DNA from: Deltaproteobacteria bacterium
GTDB taxonomy: Bacteria; Desulfobacterota; DSM-4660; Desulfatiglandales; HGW-15
Direction of reading: 5' to 3'
Length of the DNA: 53,307 nucleotides
NCBI GenBank assembly: GCA_019308985.1
Contig: JAFDHB010000005.1
Coordinates: 1-53,307, forward strand
Part shown: positions 41,811 to 51,038 of the stretch, piece after piece
Layout: every line of letters starts with the position of its first letter
How positions within the stretch are numbered: the first letter of the stretch is position 1
Notes under the pieces: model-generated
What the model saw: only the letters and a program-made list of their open reading frames with translations
Told to the model about the DNA's origin: nothing
The model's database searches: none
Translations under genes and position numbers: made by a program

Positions 41811-42665
41811 TTATGCCCTATCGGTATCCAATTTCACCAGGTTTGCAGCATTCTTCCAGGTTATGGTCGCCAGTGCCTCAGAAGAAAGACGGACCTCTCT
41901 CATTTCTTTCAAATACCGGCGCGGCCTGATCAGGGGATAATCAGAGCCGAACAGGACCCTTTCAAAGCCTACAATTCCACCTGCCACCCTGTATATGTCA
42001 GGCCTGTAAAGGTAAGGAGATGCGGCGGTATCAAACCAGGTATTTGCCAGAGCCTCTCTTACCTCCCTTTTCATGAGGGCAAAAAAGAGAAGACCCCCTC
42101 CCCAATGGGCCAGGACGATCTTGTTTGAGGGATACCTCTTTACGAAACGGTAAAGGGACCCCAGGTCCATACTGCTTTTCCCCTTGTACTGATGCCCCAC
42201 GGGTTCATTCGCGTGTAGCATGAACGGTACGTCCCGGTCTTGACACAGCTGCATGCATTGTTCCATTGCAGCTATATGCTCAGGACCGAAAGGAAGATGA
42301 TACATGCCTATCTCCCCGATCCCTGAAAGCCCCGACACTAAGCACCTTTCCGCCTCAATGGAAGCCCTTGGTGAGATGGGAGAAAAACAACAGAACCCTA
42401 TGAGCCTGTCAGGGTGCCTGTGGATCGATTCCAATATGTAATCATTGTGCCTCTTGAAGCGATCCTCTTTTTCCCAGGGAAAGCCGAAGACTACAGCTTT
42501 GTCAATTCCATCTTCGTCCATGACCCTCAGAAGGTCTTCCACCGTCACCATGTCGGCCTTTGGGTCATCATAGAGCCATCTAAATCCCGGCTCTTCAGAG
42601 AAAAAGGCGTGCCTGTTTTCTATGAAATAGGGAGGAAATATATGGACATGAAAATCAATGATCAT
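41811..42665 (-). CDS. Amidohydrolase-family TIM-barrel protein
   Basis: The 284-residue protein starts IIDFHVHIFPP with the metal HxH motif and has further family landmarks: a middle FMLHANEP histidine, VLAHWGG and an FGSDYPLI aspartate near the end. It belongs to the amidohydrolase 2 superfamily, which includes decarboxylases and lactonases. The substrate is not evident. It lies about 100 bp after priA on the same strand. Confidence 0.83.
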   Translation of the reverse strand: MIIDFHVHIFPPYFIENRHAFFSEEPGFRWLYDDPKADMVTVEDLLRVMDEDGIDKAVVFGFPWEKEDRFKRHNDYILESIHRHPDRLIGFCCFSPISPRASIEAERCLVSGLSGIGEIGMYHLPFGPEHIAAMEQCMQLCQDRDVPFMLHANEPVGHQYKGKSSMDLGSLYRFVKRYPSNKIVLAHWGGGLLFFALMKREVREALANTWFDTAASPYLYRPDIYRVAGGIVGFERVLFGSDYPLIRPRRYLKEMREVRLSSEALATITWKNAANLVKLDTDRA

Positions 42666-42768
42666 CCAAGGAATCCTTTTGGGGGATTTGTCCGTCCTCT
42701 TGGCGCCGAAGTACCTGAGTGCTGACCACTCCGGTATCCTTTGTTGCGCCGAATGAAGGACTGGACAT

Positions 42769-45219
42769 TTACATCATTTGGTACGGGTCTACGTCAATAA
42801 TCATGCTCACGCCCGTCGCCCTCAGGAACTTCCGGGAGGCCGGCTCCACCCCTTGAAGCAAACGGTTTCGCAAACCGGGATCCTTTGATTTTATGAGGAT
42901 CTGCCATCTGTATTTGCCCTTCAACCTTGTAAGGGGGGATTCGGCGGGTCCCAATACCTGGACTTCATTCCTTCTCTTCGGCCATCTCCGTAACATTTGA
43001 GCCAGCTCATCGTTGACAAGGTATGCCATCCTCTCAGTAAGCTCCTTGTTGTTCCCCTGGAGCCTGATGCAAGCCAGGAAAGAGAAAGGAGGATACCCCA
43101 ATTGTTCTCTCAAGACGATCTCCCTTTGAAAAAAGGATTCGTAGTCGTGCTCCTTGGCACTGGCTATGGCGTAGTGATCCGGGTTGAATGTTTGCACAAT
43201 CACTTCTCCCCCCAGATCCCCCCTTCCAGCCCTGCCGGCAGCCTGGGTAAGGATCTGAAAGGTCCGCTCCCCGGCCCTGAAATCCGGAAAGCCCAGGGAA
43301 AGGTCCGCGGCGACTATTCCGACCAACGTGACATTTGGGAAATCATATCCTTTTGTTATTATTTGGGTCCCCACCATGATGTCCACTTCACCCTTTTTGA
43401 ACCTCTTGAGGATCCTGTAGGCATCTCCTTTGCGGCGTATGCTGTCCCTGTCCATCCTTGCCGTCACCTTATCAGGGTAAAGTTCCCTCAACCTTCGCTC
43501 CAGCTTCTCGGTTCCGAAGCCGTAGGCCTTCATGCCCTCAGACCGACATTCCGGGCAGCCTTTGGGGGCCTTCGTCCTGTAACCGCAATAGTGGCATATG
43601 AGGCGATTCTCTCTTATGTGATGCGTCAGTGAAACATCGCAATTTTTGCACCGAAGGGGCTTGCCGCATTTTCTGCAAATGTAGATCCGGTTAAAGCCAC
43701 GCCTGTTGAGGAAGACAATCGCCTGATTCCCTGCCTCCAGGTTGCTTGCCAGTGCCTCCCGAAGGGGTGGGCTGATTATGGAATCCGCCATGGCTCCGGA
43801 ATTCTTCATGTCAACAAACTTCACTTGGGGCATCGGCCGCCTTTCCACCCTCTCCGGCATCTTGAGCAGTTGATATTTTCCGGTCACGGCATTGTAATAG
43901 GATTGAACCGACGGTGTGCCCGAGCCCAGGAGGACCACCACCCCTTCCAGTTTGCCCCTCATGACGGCAACATCCCTTGCCTGGTAGCGGGGTGCCTCTT
44001 CTTGCTTGTATGAGGGGTCGTGCTCTTCATCCACGATAATCAGGCCCAGCCTTGGGAGCGGGACGAAAACCGCAGATCTGGCCCCTATTACCAGTTCCGC
44101 CTCTCCCCTGGCTATACGCATCCACTGGTCATAGCGCTCCCCCTCGCTCAGGTCGCTGTGGAAGACGGCGATCCGATCACCGAGACGGGACCGAAAAACC
44201 CCTTCCAGGTAGATCGCCAGGGCTATCTCCGGGACCATGAACAAGGCCTGTCGCCCTGAATTCATGGTATCCTTTATGGCCCTGTAGTACACCTCTGTCT
44301 TGCCGCTTCCCGTAACACCGTGGAGCAGGAACGTCTGAAAAGTCCCCCGGCCGATGTATTGCCTGATCCGCTCAAGAACACTCTTCTGTTGTTCAAAGAG
44401 TTCCACCGGGGCACGGGGAGGAGACAGCACATTGCCTGCCGGATCCCTGAACAGGACACCCTTGAATTTATGGAGGATTCCCTTATTGGTCCACTTTCTT
44501 ACCAGGTACTCACCGTTATCAAACCTGGCCAACAGGTCTCTCAAGGGAATCGCCCTTGATTCCAGAATCGTCTCCAGGAATTCAGGCTCATTTCTTGCTC
44601 GCAAATCCCCTGTTTTTTCTTTCAGGATTTCACTCAATTCAACCTCTGCCTTGATCCCTATGAAGGTCCTCTTCAGGGGGGCGACTCTTCCCCTCCTGCT
44701 CCTCTCTTCAACCAGGATCCAGCCCAGGGTCTCAAGCCTCCTGACCCGGTCGTAAGGGTAAGGCAGCCTCTTGCCCGGATTGGACATCACCCATTCCAGC
44801 ACCTCTCTTTCTTCGGAAGAGGGAGGCAGCAGCTTCAGCGCATCTTCCCCTTTCCTCGTGATCAGTGCCGACCTGTAAGTTCCCTGATTTATGCCGCCGG
44901 GCAGGGCCGCCCTGATGAGGCGGCCAATGGGGCAGAGATAGTAGTCTGCCATCCATCGGAAAAGGGGGACGAGCTTTTCATTGAACAGGGGCACTTCATC
45001 CAACAACTCCTGGACCTCTTTGAGATCCCTGCCCTCGTCCTCTTCCGGCATTTCAAGCACGTACCCGACAACACTCCTGTTTTTTACGGGAACTCGAACC
45101 CTGCACCCCACGCAGGCCTTTACCGAAAGGTGATCCGGAACCCGGTAGAGAAACGTCTCTCGCAGGGGCAATGTTACCGCCACCCTAACGAACTCCGGCC
45201 GTTTTTCCTTTACAACCAT
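42769..45219 (-). CDS. priA: Primosomal replication-restart helicase PriA
   Basis: The 816-residue protein has the PriA order: an N-terminal DNA-binding region, helicase core with Walker A GVTGSGKTEVY and DEEH box, a zinc region with CRKCGKPLRCKNCDVS and CHYCGYRTKAPKGCPEC, the MDRDSIRRKGD and TQIITKGYDFPNVTLV motifs and QAAGRAGRG. It restarts stalled replication forks. Length and motifs are complete. Confidence 0.97.
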   Translation of the reverse strand: MVVKEKRPEFVRVAVTLPLRETFLYRVPDHLSVKACVGCRVRVPVKNRSVVGYVLEMPEEDEGRDLKEVQELLDEVPLFNEKLVPLFRWMADYYLCPIGRLIRAALPGGINQGTYRSALITRKGEDALKLLPPSSEEREVLEWVMSNPGKRLPYPYDRVRRLETLGWILVEERSRRGRVAPLKRTFIGIKAEVELSEILKEKTGDLRARNEPEFLETILESRAIPLRDLLARFDNGEYLVRKWTNKGILHKFKGVLFRDPAGNVLSPPRAPVELFEQQKSVLERIRQYIGRGTFQTFLLHGVTGSGKTEVYYRAIKDTMNSGRQALFMVPEIALAIYLEGVFRSRLGDRIAVFHSDLSEGERYDQWMRIARGEAELVIGARSAVFVPLPRLGLIIVDEEHDPSYKQEEAPRYQARDVAVMRGKLEGVVVLLGSGTPSVQSYYNAVTGKYQLLKMPERVERRPMPQVKFVDMKNSGAMADSIISPPLREALASNLEAGNQAIVFLNRRGFNRIYICRKCGKPLRCKNCDVSLTHHIRENRLICHYCGYRTKAPKGCPECRSEGMKAYGFGTEKLERRLRELYPDKVTARMDRDSIRRKGDAYRILKRFKKGEVDIMVGTQIITKGYDFPNVTLVGIVAADLSLGFPDFRAGERTFQILTQAAGRAGRGDLGGEVIVQTFNPDHYAIASAKEHDYESFFQREIVLREQLGYPPFSFLACIRLQGNNKELTERMAYLVNDELAQMLRRWPKRRNEVQVLGPAESPLTRLKGKYRWQILIKSKDPGLRNRLLQGVEPASRKFLRATGVSMIIDVDPYQMM

Positions 45220-45240
45220 GGGTCAGGACCTATCACAGGG

Positions 45241-46071
45241 TCAACGATATTTCTCTTCAAAGGATCTGATGATGCTTCTCAGCCTCTCTTCTTCCGGATC
45301 AGGTGCACCGTTCTCACCTTCAACAGGTTTTCGGGTCGCCTCGGGAGGTGGTCTGGGGAAAAGGAGTTCTTCCGAAGGAAGGCCGATTTTAATATCCTGT
45401 ATGACGTACACCTCTACAGGCCCTGGAGTCGGCTCAAGGGTTATTTGAAAGGGGTACCATCCCTTTCCCAATCGCCTGTAGTCCTCGAACACTACCTTGA
45501 TGACGAGATCAAGGGGAGCGCCGACGGGCCTGTAAACCAGTTGTAACGGGAGGAACCTGTCCTTTTCTACCAGTATCTTTGGCTCGCCGGGCCCCTTGTC
45601 CCCGATCCTGTACGCTATCACCCCTTTGAACCTTGTCAGGGCGACTTCCTCGATTTCGATTCCCATCCTTGACAGGAGGGTGATGATCGTCTCCGTGTCG
45701 TTTGCCAGAAGCAATTCCCGATAAGAACTATCGGGCAGATAGCCCCGGTTGATCCCGGGATCCAAGACCCTGGAGTGATAAAATCCCGGGGATTTCATTA
45801 TCAGCTCTTCTCTGAAAACCCATAAGGACTCTTCACCACGCCCGTAATCCTGCTGGGTCAACTGGATTATCTTGACCGACTTGAAACCTTCAAAGTTCCT
45901 GCCCATCAGTGAAACCACCTGCTCTGCCGGCATCAGGTATCCCAGGCAAGGCCCTGCAAAGGGCACAAAAATGCATAGTCCTATCAGAAGACCGATAACG
46001 GCGACCTTGGAAGTCGGCGAAAGATGTTTCCTCCCTCTTCTTCCCGCACAAAAGGTGTACCCGCGTTTCAT
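45241..46071 (-). CDS. Periplasmic LolA-like lipoprotein-sorting family protein
   Basis: This 276-residue protein has a membrane-spanning leader (about 24-44) and a likely beta-rich periplasmic part with no catalytic motif, fitting the LolA/outer-membrane lipoprotein-sorting fold seen in Desulfobacterota genomes. A proline-rich, charged tail ends it. It starts two bases after plsC and lies 21 bp before priA. The family call is tentative. Confidence 0.55.
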   Translation of the reverse strand: MKRGYTFCAGRRGRKHLSPTSKVAVIGLLIGLCIFVPFAGPCLGYLMPAEQVVSLMGRNFEGFKSVKIIQLTQQDYGRGEESLWVFREELIMKSPGFYHSRVLDPGINRGYLPDSSYRELLLANDTETIITLLSRMGIEIEEVALTRFKGVIAYRIGDKGPGEPKILVEKDRFLPLQLVYRPVGAPLDLVIKVVFEDYRRLGKGWYPFQITLEPTPGPVEVYVIQDIKIGLPSEELLFPRPPPEATRKPVEGENGAPDPEEERLRSIIRSFEEKYR

Positions 46072-46073
46072 CG

Positions 46074-46784
46074 CTACTGTTCTCCGCCCATCTGACTTAT
46101 TATGGAACGCCTTGCCTCCTGCATCAACAGGTCCATGTCCCTCTTGGAGTATTCTTTCACTGAAATCGGCCCACCGATTTTCATGGAAAACCTGCCCTTG
46201 TTGATCTTCAAACTCCCTTTCGGGGTGATATTGCGGCTGCCCTCGATAGCGATGGGAACAATATCACATCTACTCCTAATGGCGAGATGGAATCCTCCGG
46301 GTTTGAACTCTTGGAGCCTTCCGTCCTCGCTCCTCGTACCCTCAGGAAAGATGACCACTGATACCCCCTTCTCCAGCCCCCTTGCAGCTTCATTCATGCT
46401 CCTGATGGCGCTTCTGGGATTTTCCCTGTCGATACCGATATACCTGGCCCTCCTCATGGAAAAGCCCAGTATGGGTATTCTCATCAATTCCTGCTTCAGG
46501 ATGAACTTGAAATCCACGGGCAGGGTCGCAAGGAGGGCAAAGATGTCAAATATGCTTTGATGATTCACCATGAATATCTGGGCCGCCCCCCTCTTGACGT
46601 TTTCAAGCCCCTTCACCTCAACCCTTACTCCACAGGCACGGAGAATCATCTTTGCCCACGGCACTGCACAATACCTGTGCACCAATCTCCCGCTTCCATC
46701 AATTAGTGATAGTAAAAGCACAAGAATGCTCACGATTATGGTACATAGCCCTATGAAGGCGTTGAGGAATATGAACCTTATCAT
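46074..46784 (-). CDS. plsC: 1-acyl-glycerol-3-phosphate acyltransferase
   Basis: The 236-residue protein has an N-terminal membrane helix and the acyltransferase motifs NHQSIFD (HX4D) and FPEGTRS. It makes phosphatidic acid from lysophosphatidic acid. It is the first gene of the plsC-LolA-like-priA-amidohydrolase unit on the minus strand. Confidence 0.93.
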   Translation of the reverse strand: MIRFIFLNAFIGLCTIIVSILVLLLSLIDGSGRLVHRYCAVPWAKMILRACGVRVEVKGLENVKRGAAQIFMVNHQSIFDIFALLATLPVDFKFILKQELMRIPILGFSMRRARYIGIDRENPRSAIRSMNEAARGLEKGVSVVIFPEGTRSEDGRLQEFKPGGFHLAIRSRCDIVPIAIEGSRNITPKGSLKINKGRFSMKIGGPISVKEYSKRDMDLLMQEARRSIISQMGGEQ

Positions 46785-46907
46785 AGAAAGACCTCAACCA
46801 TTTTGTCTCTATTTGTGTAGTGTCTTATGTCCCACATGTGCGCCTCTTTCCACCTAGAATGTCCATCTTACCCCGTGGACATGTCAAGAATCAACATAGA
46901 GAATTTA

Positions 46908-46936
46908 TTGACACGTTAATATATCTGTGCTATAAA
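46908..46936 (+). promoter_or_regulatory. Sigma-70 promoter of the small Cys-rich protein gene
   Basis: TTGACA (46908-46913) and TATAAA (46931-46936) are 17 bp apart, one base from consensus, about 55 bp before the ATG at 46992. A GAAGGAG ribosome site lies before that ATG. Confidence 0.78.
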
Positions 46937-46991
46937 ATTGCATAATTTAAACACAATTTATACTTAATCTTGGCGAAGGAGAACTCATTCA

Positions 46992-47177
46992 ATGCCTTAC
47001 TACATCGTGTGCAACAAGAAAAGGAACAATCCTAGAATGGACGTCCGTATCTGTAAGAGCAAATGTCCTGACAAGGAACAGTGCAAGGCCTTCAAGATAT
47101 TCACTGAGATACTGGTGTCCAAAGAAACCCCGGTGCTTCCCCAGGAACATTCCCGTGCAGCAGCAAGGGCATCATAA
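46992..47177 (+). CDS. Small Cys-containing protein of unknown function
   Basis: The 61-residue protein has cysteines at 8, 20, 24 and 31 (CNKK, CKSKCPDKEQC), spaced like a metal-binding site. It is basic and has no signal peptide. I do not recognise it. The near-consensus promoter and good ribosome site argue that it is real. Confidence 0.6.
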   Translation: MPYYIVCNKKRNNPRMDVRICKSKCPDKEQCKAFKIFTEILVSKETPVLPQEHSRAAARAS

Positions 47178-47218
47178 CAAAGACCCCATGGTCATGAGGT
47201 GTTCACGGGCCCCGAACC

Positions 47219-47935
47219 CTAATAAATGACCGGTATTTTATTCATATCCTTCATGATTCTCTCGGCCCTCCGTCTTACTTGATCATTTGGTTGCACAGGT
47301 GACCAACGGTACGGGCTTGGAAGGATAGAGGCCAGCATTGCAGCCTCCCGGCGAGAAAGGTCCTTTGCGCTCCTTTGGAAGTATTTCCTTGAGGCCGCTT
47401 CAGCACCCATCACTCCCTTACCCCAGTCCACTGTGTTCAGGTAGACTTCCAAGATCCTCCTCTTATCCCACAACAGCTCTATCAGAACGGTATAATAGGC
47501 CTCTGTAATTTTCCTTGTCCAGCTCCTCCCCTGCCACAAGAAGATGGTCCTTGCCGTCTGCATGGTGATCGTGCTCGCCCCCCTCATCCTTTTTGCGGAC
47601 AGGAGATCATTGAAGGCCTCTTTCAGTTCGATAAAATCGAACCCGCGATGCAGGAAAAACCTTTGATCCTCGCCGGCCAACACCGCCTTTATGAGGTTGG
47701 GGGAAATCTCTGCCAGGGAACGCCAAAAACAAACAGGTCTCTTGTATCTCTTGGACTCCACCCTGCTGCTCAGCCATTCCATGGCTATGGGAACCGTAAT
47801 AGGAGGGTCCAAGAACCGCAAGAGGCCGACCTCTACAACACTCAAGACGACAAGAGCCAAGAGTACCCTGAGAAATACCCTGGTCGCCCATCCCAGGGCC
47901 CTGGCGGTGAGCCTCTGTTTTCTTGATCGGGCCAA
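47219..47935 (-). CDS. mtgA: Monofunctional peptidoglycan transglycosylase
   Basis: The 238-residue protein has one N-terminal membrane helix and a family 51 glycosyltransferase domain with AVLAGEDQRFFLHRGFDF (catalytic Glu), GASTITMQ and a later EAYYTVLIELLWDKRRILEVYLN segment. It polymerises lipid II outside the membrane. It follows mazG on the same strand. Confidence 0.93.
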   Translation of the reverse strand: MARSRKQRLTARALGWATRVFLRVLLALVVLSVVEVGLLRFLDPPITVPIAMEWLSSRVESKRYKRPVCFWRSLAEISPNLIKAVLAGEDQRFFLHRGFDFIELKEAFNDLLSAKRMRGASTITMQTARTIFLWQGRSWTRKITEAYYTVLIELLWDKRRILEVYLNTVDWGKGVMGAEAASRKYFQRSAKDLSRREAAMLASILPSPYRWSPVQPNDQVRRRAERIMKDMNKIPVIY

Positions 47936-48009
47936 TTGATATTCCGTTGTTGACGTTGTTCAGGCTAGGTCGGCCCTCCATCCATGGTGTCAGTCACGGG
48001 CCACGGCCC

Positions 48010-48714
48010 CTACCTGTTTTGAATGCTGTCGAGAAATCTCGAATTTGAACTCCTCAGGGCGTTTTCCGCATTCAACCCCAGGTGTCGCGCAAGGTCAGCA
48101 AGGGTGAATAGGAGGGTCCCCAGCTTCTCGTCCGCGCCCTCGTTCTTGTGAGCGGCAAGGGACTCCTTCAACCCCATCACCGCTTTTTCCACTTTGAGCC
48201 ATTTTTCATGGGTGTCCTCCTTGAGAAATCCCAGCCTCCATGCCCTTTCGCTGAGACGGTGGGCCCTCTGGAGGGCCGGAAGGGCTGTGGGAACACTTTC
48301 CATAGCAGATGAAGGTTTGCTGTTCCCCTGTCTTTCCCTTTCCTTGATTCTGGCCCAGTTTTGCGAAACTTCCTCTGGAGTTTCTGCCTTGCTCTCACCA
48401 AACACATGAGGATGGCGCTCAACCATTTTTTTCTTGATCTTCTCGAGTACCTCCAAGAACCCGAACTGACCCTTTTCTTCCGCCATATCCACCAGGAACA
48501 GTATCTAGAAAAGCAGGTCTCCCAGCTCCTGGCATACGTCGTCAGGGACTCCTTTCTCTATAGCGTCAAGGACCTCGTAGGCCTCTTCAAGGACATAGGT
48601 TTTGATGCTCGAATCGCTCTGTTCCCTGTCCCACGGGCAACCATCCGGGCCCCGGAGCTGCTTGACCAGGTCAATCAGATCCAGGAACGCCTCTGAAACC
48701 CTTCTCCTATCCAT
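48010..48714 (-). pseudogene. mazG: Nucleotide pyrophosphohydrolase MazG, interrupted by an in-frame amber codon
   Basis: The sequence encodes a 234-codon MazG: LRGPDGCPWDREQS, LEEAYEVLDAIEKG and ELGDLLF in the N-terminal catalytic half, then EEKGQFGF and KMVERHPHVFG. MazG hydrolyses NTPs and ppGpp-related compounds. A TAG at 48507-48505 falls in frame right after ELGDLLF, where family members have a Gln (CAG in this frame, one base different). No indel is present; reading through gives an intact protein. It is either a point-nonsense allele, a sequencing error or a recoded amber. It lies between cvpA and mtgA. Confidence 0.88.
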
Positions 48715-48725
48715 GTTCCTCTGCT

Positions 48726-49268
48726 CTACTCCCCCGTCTTCTCCAGAATCATCTCTTCCACCTTGTCCTTCTCCTTTTTGACTTGTTCCTTCCATTCCTG
48801 GGCCTTTCCCTTGGAAACCGCCTTGACCATAGACTGGTAGGACATGATGATAAAGGGAGCCAGCTTTGAGCCGGCTATCAGTGGAGTCTTGGAAGGAAGC
48901 AAGAAAGTAAGCATTACCATGAGAAGGTAGGTAACGACCACACCCTTGATAAATGCCACGGAACCACCCAAGATCCTGTTTATTCCCCCCTTGAATACCT
49001 TGAAGAAGAGCTTCACGAATATTCCCAAGAGATTGCAGATGATGACCATCAGGGAAAAGACCGAAATGAAGCTTATCAGGGGAAGATAGTCAGTCGCAGG
49101 CAAGTAGGACTTGAGATAGGCGGCCACGCCGGGCTGGTAGAAGATACCTCCCCATATTCCCAGCACGATCCCGACCAAGGAGAACACTTCCCTTACAAAT
49201 CCCCTGAGGATCCCCCTGAGCATGAAAAAAGCCATCATAACAATGACGATTGTGTCCAGAAGGTTCAT
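48726..49268 (-). CDS. cvpA: CvpA-family membrane protein
   Basis: The 180-residue protein has four hydrophobic segments and a charged, probably coiled C-terminus, the CvpA layout (N-terminal MNLLDTIVIVMMAFFMLRGILRG begins the first helix). CvpA proteins affect colicin V export and envelope homeostasis. Its stop is 11 bases before the mazG start, so they are co-transcribed. It is divergent from the GAF/HD-GYP gene. Confidence 0.85.
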   Translation of the reverse strand: MNLLDTIVIVMMAFFMLRGILRGFVREVFSLVGIVLGIWGGIFYQPGVAAYLKSYLPATDYLPLISFISVFSLMVIICNLLGIFVKLFFKVFKGGINRILGGSVAFIKGVVVTYLLMVMLTFLLPSKTPLIAGSKLAPFIIMSYQSMVKAVSKGKAQEWKEQVKKEKDKVEEMILEKTGE

Positions 49269-49476
49269 ATGGGATTTGTATCAAAGCCGAAGAGCCAACG
49301 TCAAGACCAATGTCAGGACCGGGAAGAAGGAACATGCCTGGATCACGAAGATCGTGGACCCCTTAAAAACCTTGAAGAAACACGGAAATAATGGTAAATC
49401 CCCTTATCGTAAAGGAACAGTCTGTTTCTCAAGGCCCGATCAAGAGAGGCAGGTGGCCCCGAGAGGTCCCGGATTC

Positions 49477-50724
49477 ATGCTGACGGAAAAGGAAAAAATT
49501 GATCTCATCACCCGCATAAGCATGGACTTAAACCAGGTCAAGGACGTCGACTTGCTCCTGGAGAGGATCCTCACCAAGGTCAGGAAATTCTTTAATGCGG
49601 ATGCGGGCTCCATCTACTTAATCCAGGGCGATGAACTGAAGTTCAGCTATACCCAGAATGATACCCTTCAGAAGAGACTCGGTCCTGGAAAGAAACTGAT
49701 ATACAACACCTTCTCCATGCCCATAAGTAATAACTCTATTGCGGGTTACGTGGCCAGGAATGGGAAAATCGCCAACATACCGGATGTCTATGAAATCAGT
49801 GGCCGGGAGCCTTATCAGTTCGACAAGAACTTCGATAATATCTCGGACTACCGAACCCGCTCCATGCTCACCGTCCCCATGACCAATCAGGACGGAGTCG
49901 TCCTCGGGGTCATGCAGATCATAAACGCCCAGGACGACGATGGCAACATCATACCCTTCTCTCCATCAGACGAATCCCTGATCATGCATTTTTCCACGAG
50001 TGCCGCCCTGGCCCTTGACCGGGCGCAGATGACCCGGGACATAATTCTGAGAATGATCAGCATGGCGGAGCTGCGTGATCCCCATGAAACAGGCGCCCAT
50101 GTAAATAGGGTTGCTTCCTATTCCGTGGAGATTTTTGAGGACTGGGCCAGGGCCAAGGGAATCGGAGCTGAAGAAATCGACAGGCAAAAGGATGTCTTGA
50201 GGATGGCGGCCATGCTTCACGATGTCGGGAAAATCGCCATCAGCGACTTGATCCTTCGCAAACCCGTCCGTCTCACCCATGAAGAGTACGAAATCATGAA
50301 ACGACATACCTTTCTTGGGGCCCGCCTATTCAAGGTCGGCCACTCGGAGTTCGAAAAAATGGCCGCCCAAGTCGCTCTCAATCATCACGAGAAATGGGAC
50401 GGGAGCGGTTATCCAGGACACATAGACCCTTACACGGAAAAGCCCCTACCCGGCTTTGAGGCAAGGGATGGACGCCCCAGGGGCAAAAAAGGCGAAGAAA
50501 TACCGATTTTCGGCCGAATAGTCGCCCTTGCCGATGTGTTTGACGCCCTCTCCTCCCGAAGATCGTACAAGGAACCATGGCCGGAGGAGCGGGTTCTTGA
50601 AGAGATAGAGAAGTCTTCCGGGAAACACTTCGACCCGGACGTAGTGTGCTCATTCTTTAATAGCCTTGATATCCTAAGGTCCATCTCAAAACGCTATCCC
50701 GACCCCAACGCGGAAAACGAATAG
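49477..50724 (+). CDS. GAF/HD-GYP cyclic-di-GMP phosphodiesterase-type protein
   Basis: The 415-residue protein has a GAF sensory domain (about 20-190) and an HD-GYP domain with HD at 248-249 (HDVGKI) and HHEKWDGSGYP at 303-313. The metal and GYP residues needed for c-di-GMP hydrolysis are intact. The ATG at 49477 is chosen because the GAF domain begins directly after it and GAGAGG lies ten bases upstream; the open frame extends further upstream without domain features. Confidence 0.9.
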   Translation: MLTEKEKIDLITRISMDLNQVKDVDLLLERILTKVRKFFNADAGSIYLIQGDELKFSYTQNDTLQKRLGPGKKLIYNTFSMPISNNSIAGYVARNGKIANIPDVYEISGREPYQFDKNFDNISDYRTRSMLTVPMTNQDGVVLGVMQIINAQDDDGNIIPFSPSDESLIMHFSTSAALALDRAQMTRDIILRMISMAELRDPHETGAHVNRVASYSVEIFEDWARAKGIGAEEIDRQKDVLRMAAMLHDVGKIAISDLILRKPVRLTHEEYEIMKRHTFLGARLFKVGHSEFEKMAAQVALNHHEKWDGSGYPGHIDPYTEKPLPGFEARDGRPRGKKGEEIPIFGRIVALADVFDALSSRRSYKEPWPEERVLEEIEKSSGKHFDPDVVCSFFNSLDILRSISKRYPDPNAENE

Positions 50725-50803
50725 GCATGTTGAGCATCGGGAAGACGATATCTCTCCGCCCCGACATGTGATATGTAGCCTCAACGACACTTTTCCCTCT
50801 CAT

Positions 50804-50847
50804 TCCCGCGCCAAAGCCTACTCTGTTGCTGAGAGCGGGATTTTTTT
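50804..50847 (+). terminator. Intrinsic terminator after the HD-GYP gene
   Basis: TCCCGC (50804-50809) pairs with GCGGGA (50835-50840) around a 25-base loop and is followed at once by seven Ts (50841-50847). The loop is long, so the fold is moderately strong. Confidence 0.6.
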
Positions 50848-50851
50848 GGGG

Positions 50852-50881
50852 TTGACTTTGTCCCGTGACAACCATTATATT
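50852..50881 (+). promoter_or_regulatory. Sigma-70 promoter of the cytochrome/selenoprotein operon
   Basis: TTGACT (50852-50857) is followed 17-18 bp later by TTATAT or TATATT (50875-50881), about 160 bp before the ATG at 51039. Confidence 0.6.
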
Positions 50882-51038
50882 GTGAAAACTTGAACAATCC
50901 CCTTTTCCGGATACAATGAATAGGGGGGAAGGGAAATTTTCGGCGTGGTTCGCAGGCCGATTTCCCTTAATTTAGTGTTTCTGTCCTGGAACCGTCGCAA
51001 GTCATCCCAAAACAAACAACAGGGAGAACAAAGCTGCC

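Larger units (their letters stand above)
50725..51038. other. Gap between HD-GYP and the cytochrome operon
   Basis: The 314 bp hold no gene. They carry the terminator at 50804-50847 and the promoter at 50852-50881; the rest is unremarkable. Confidence 0.55.
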
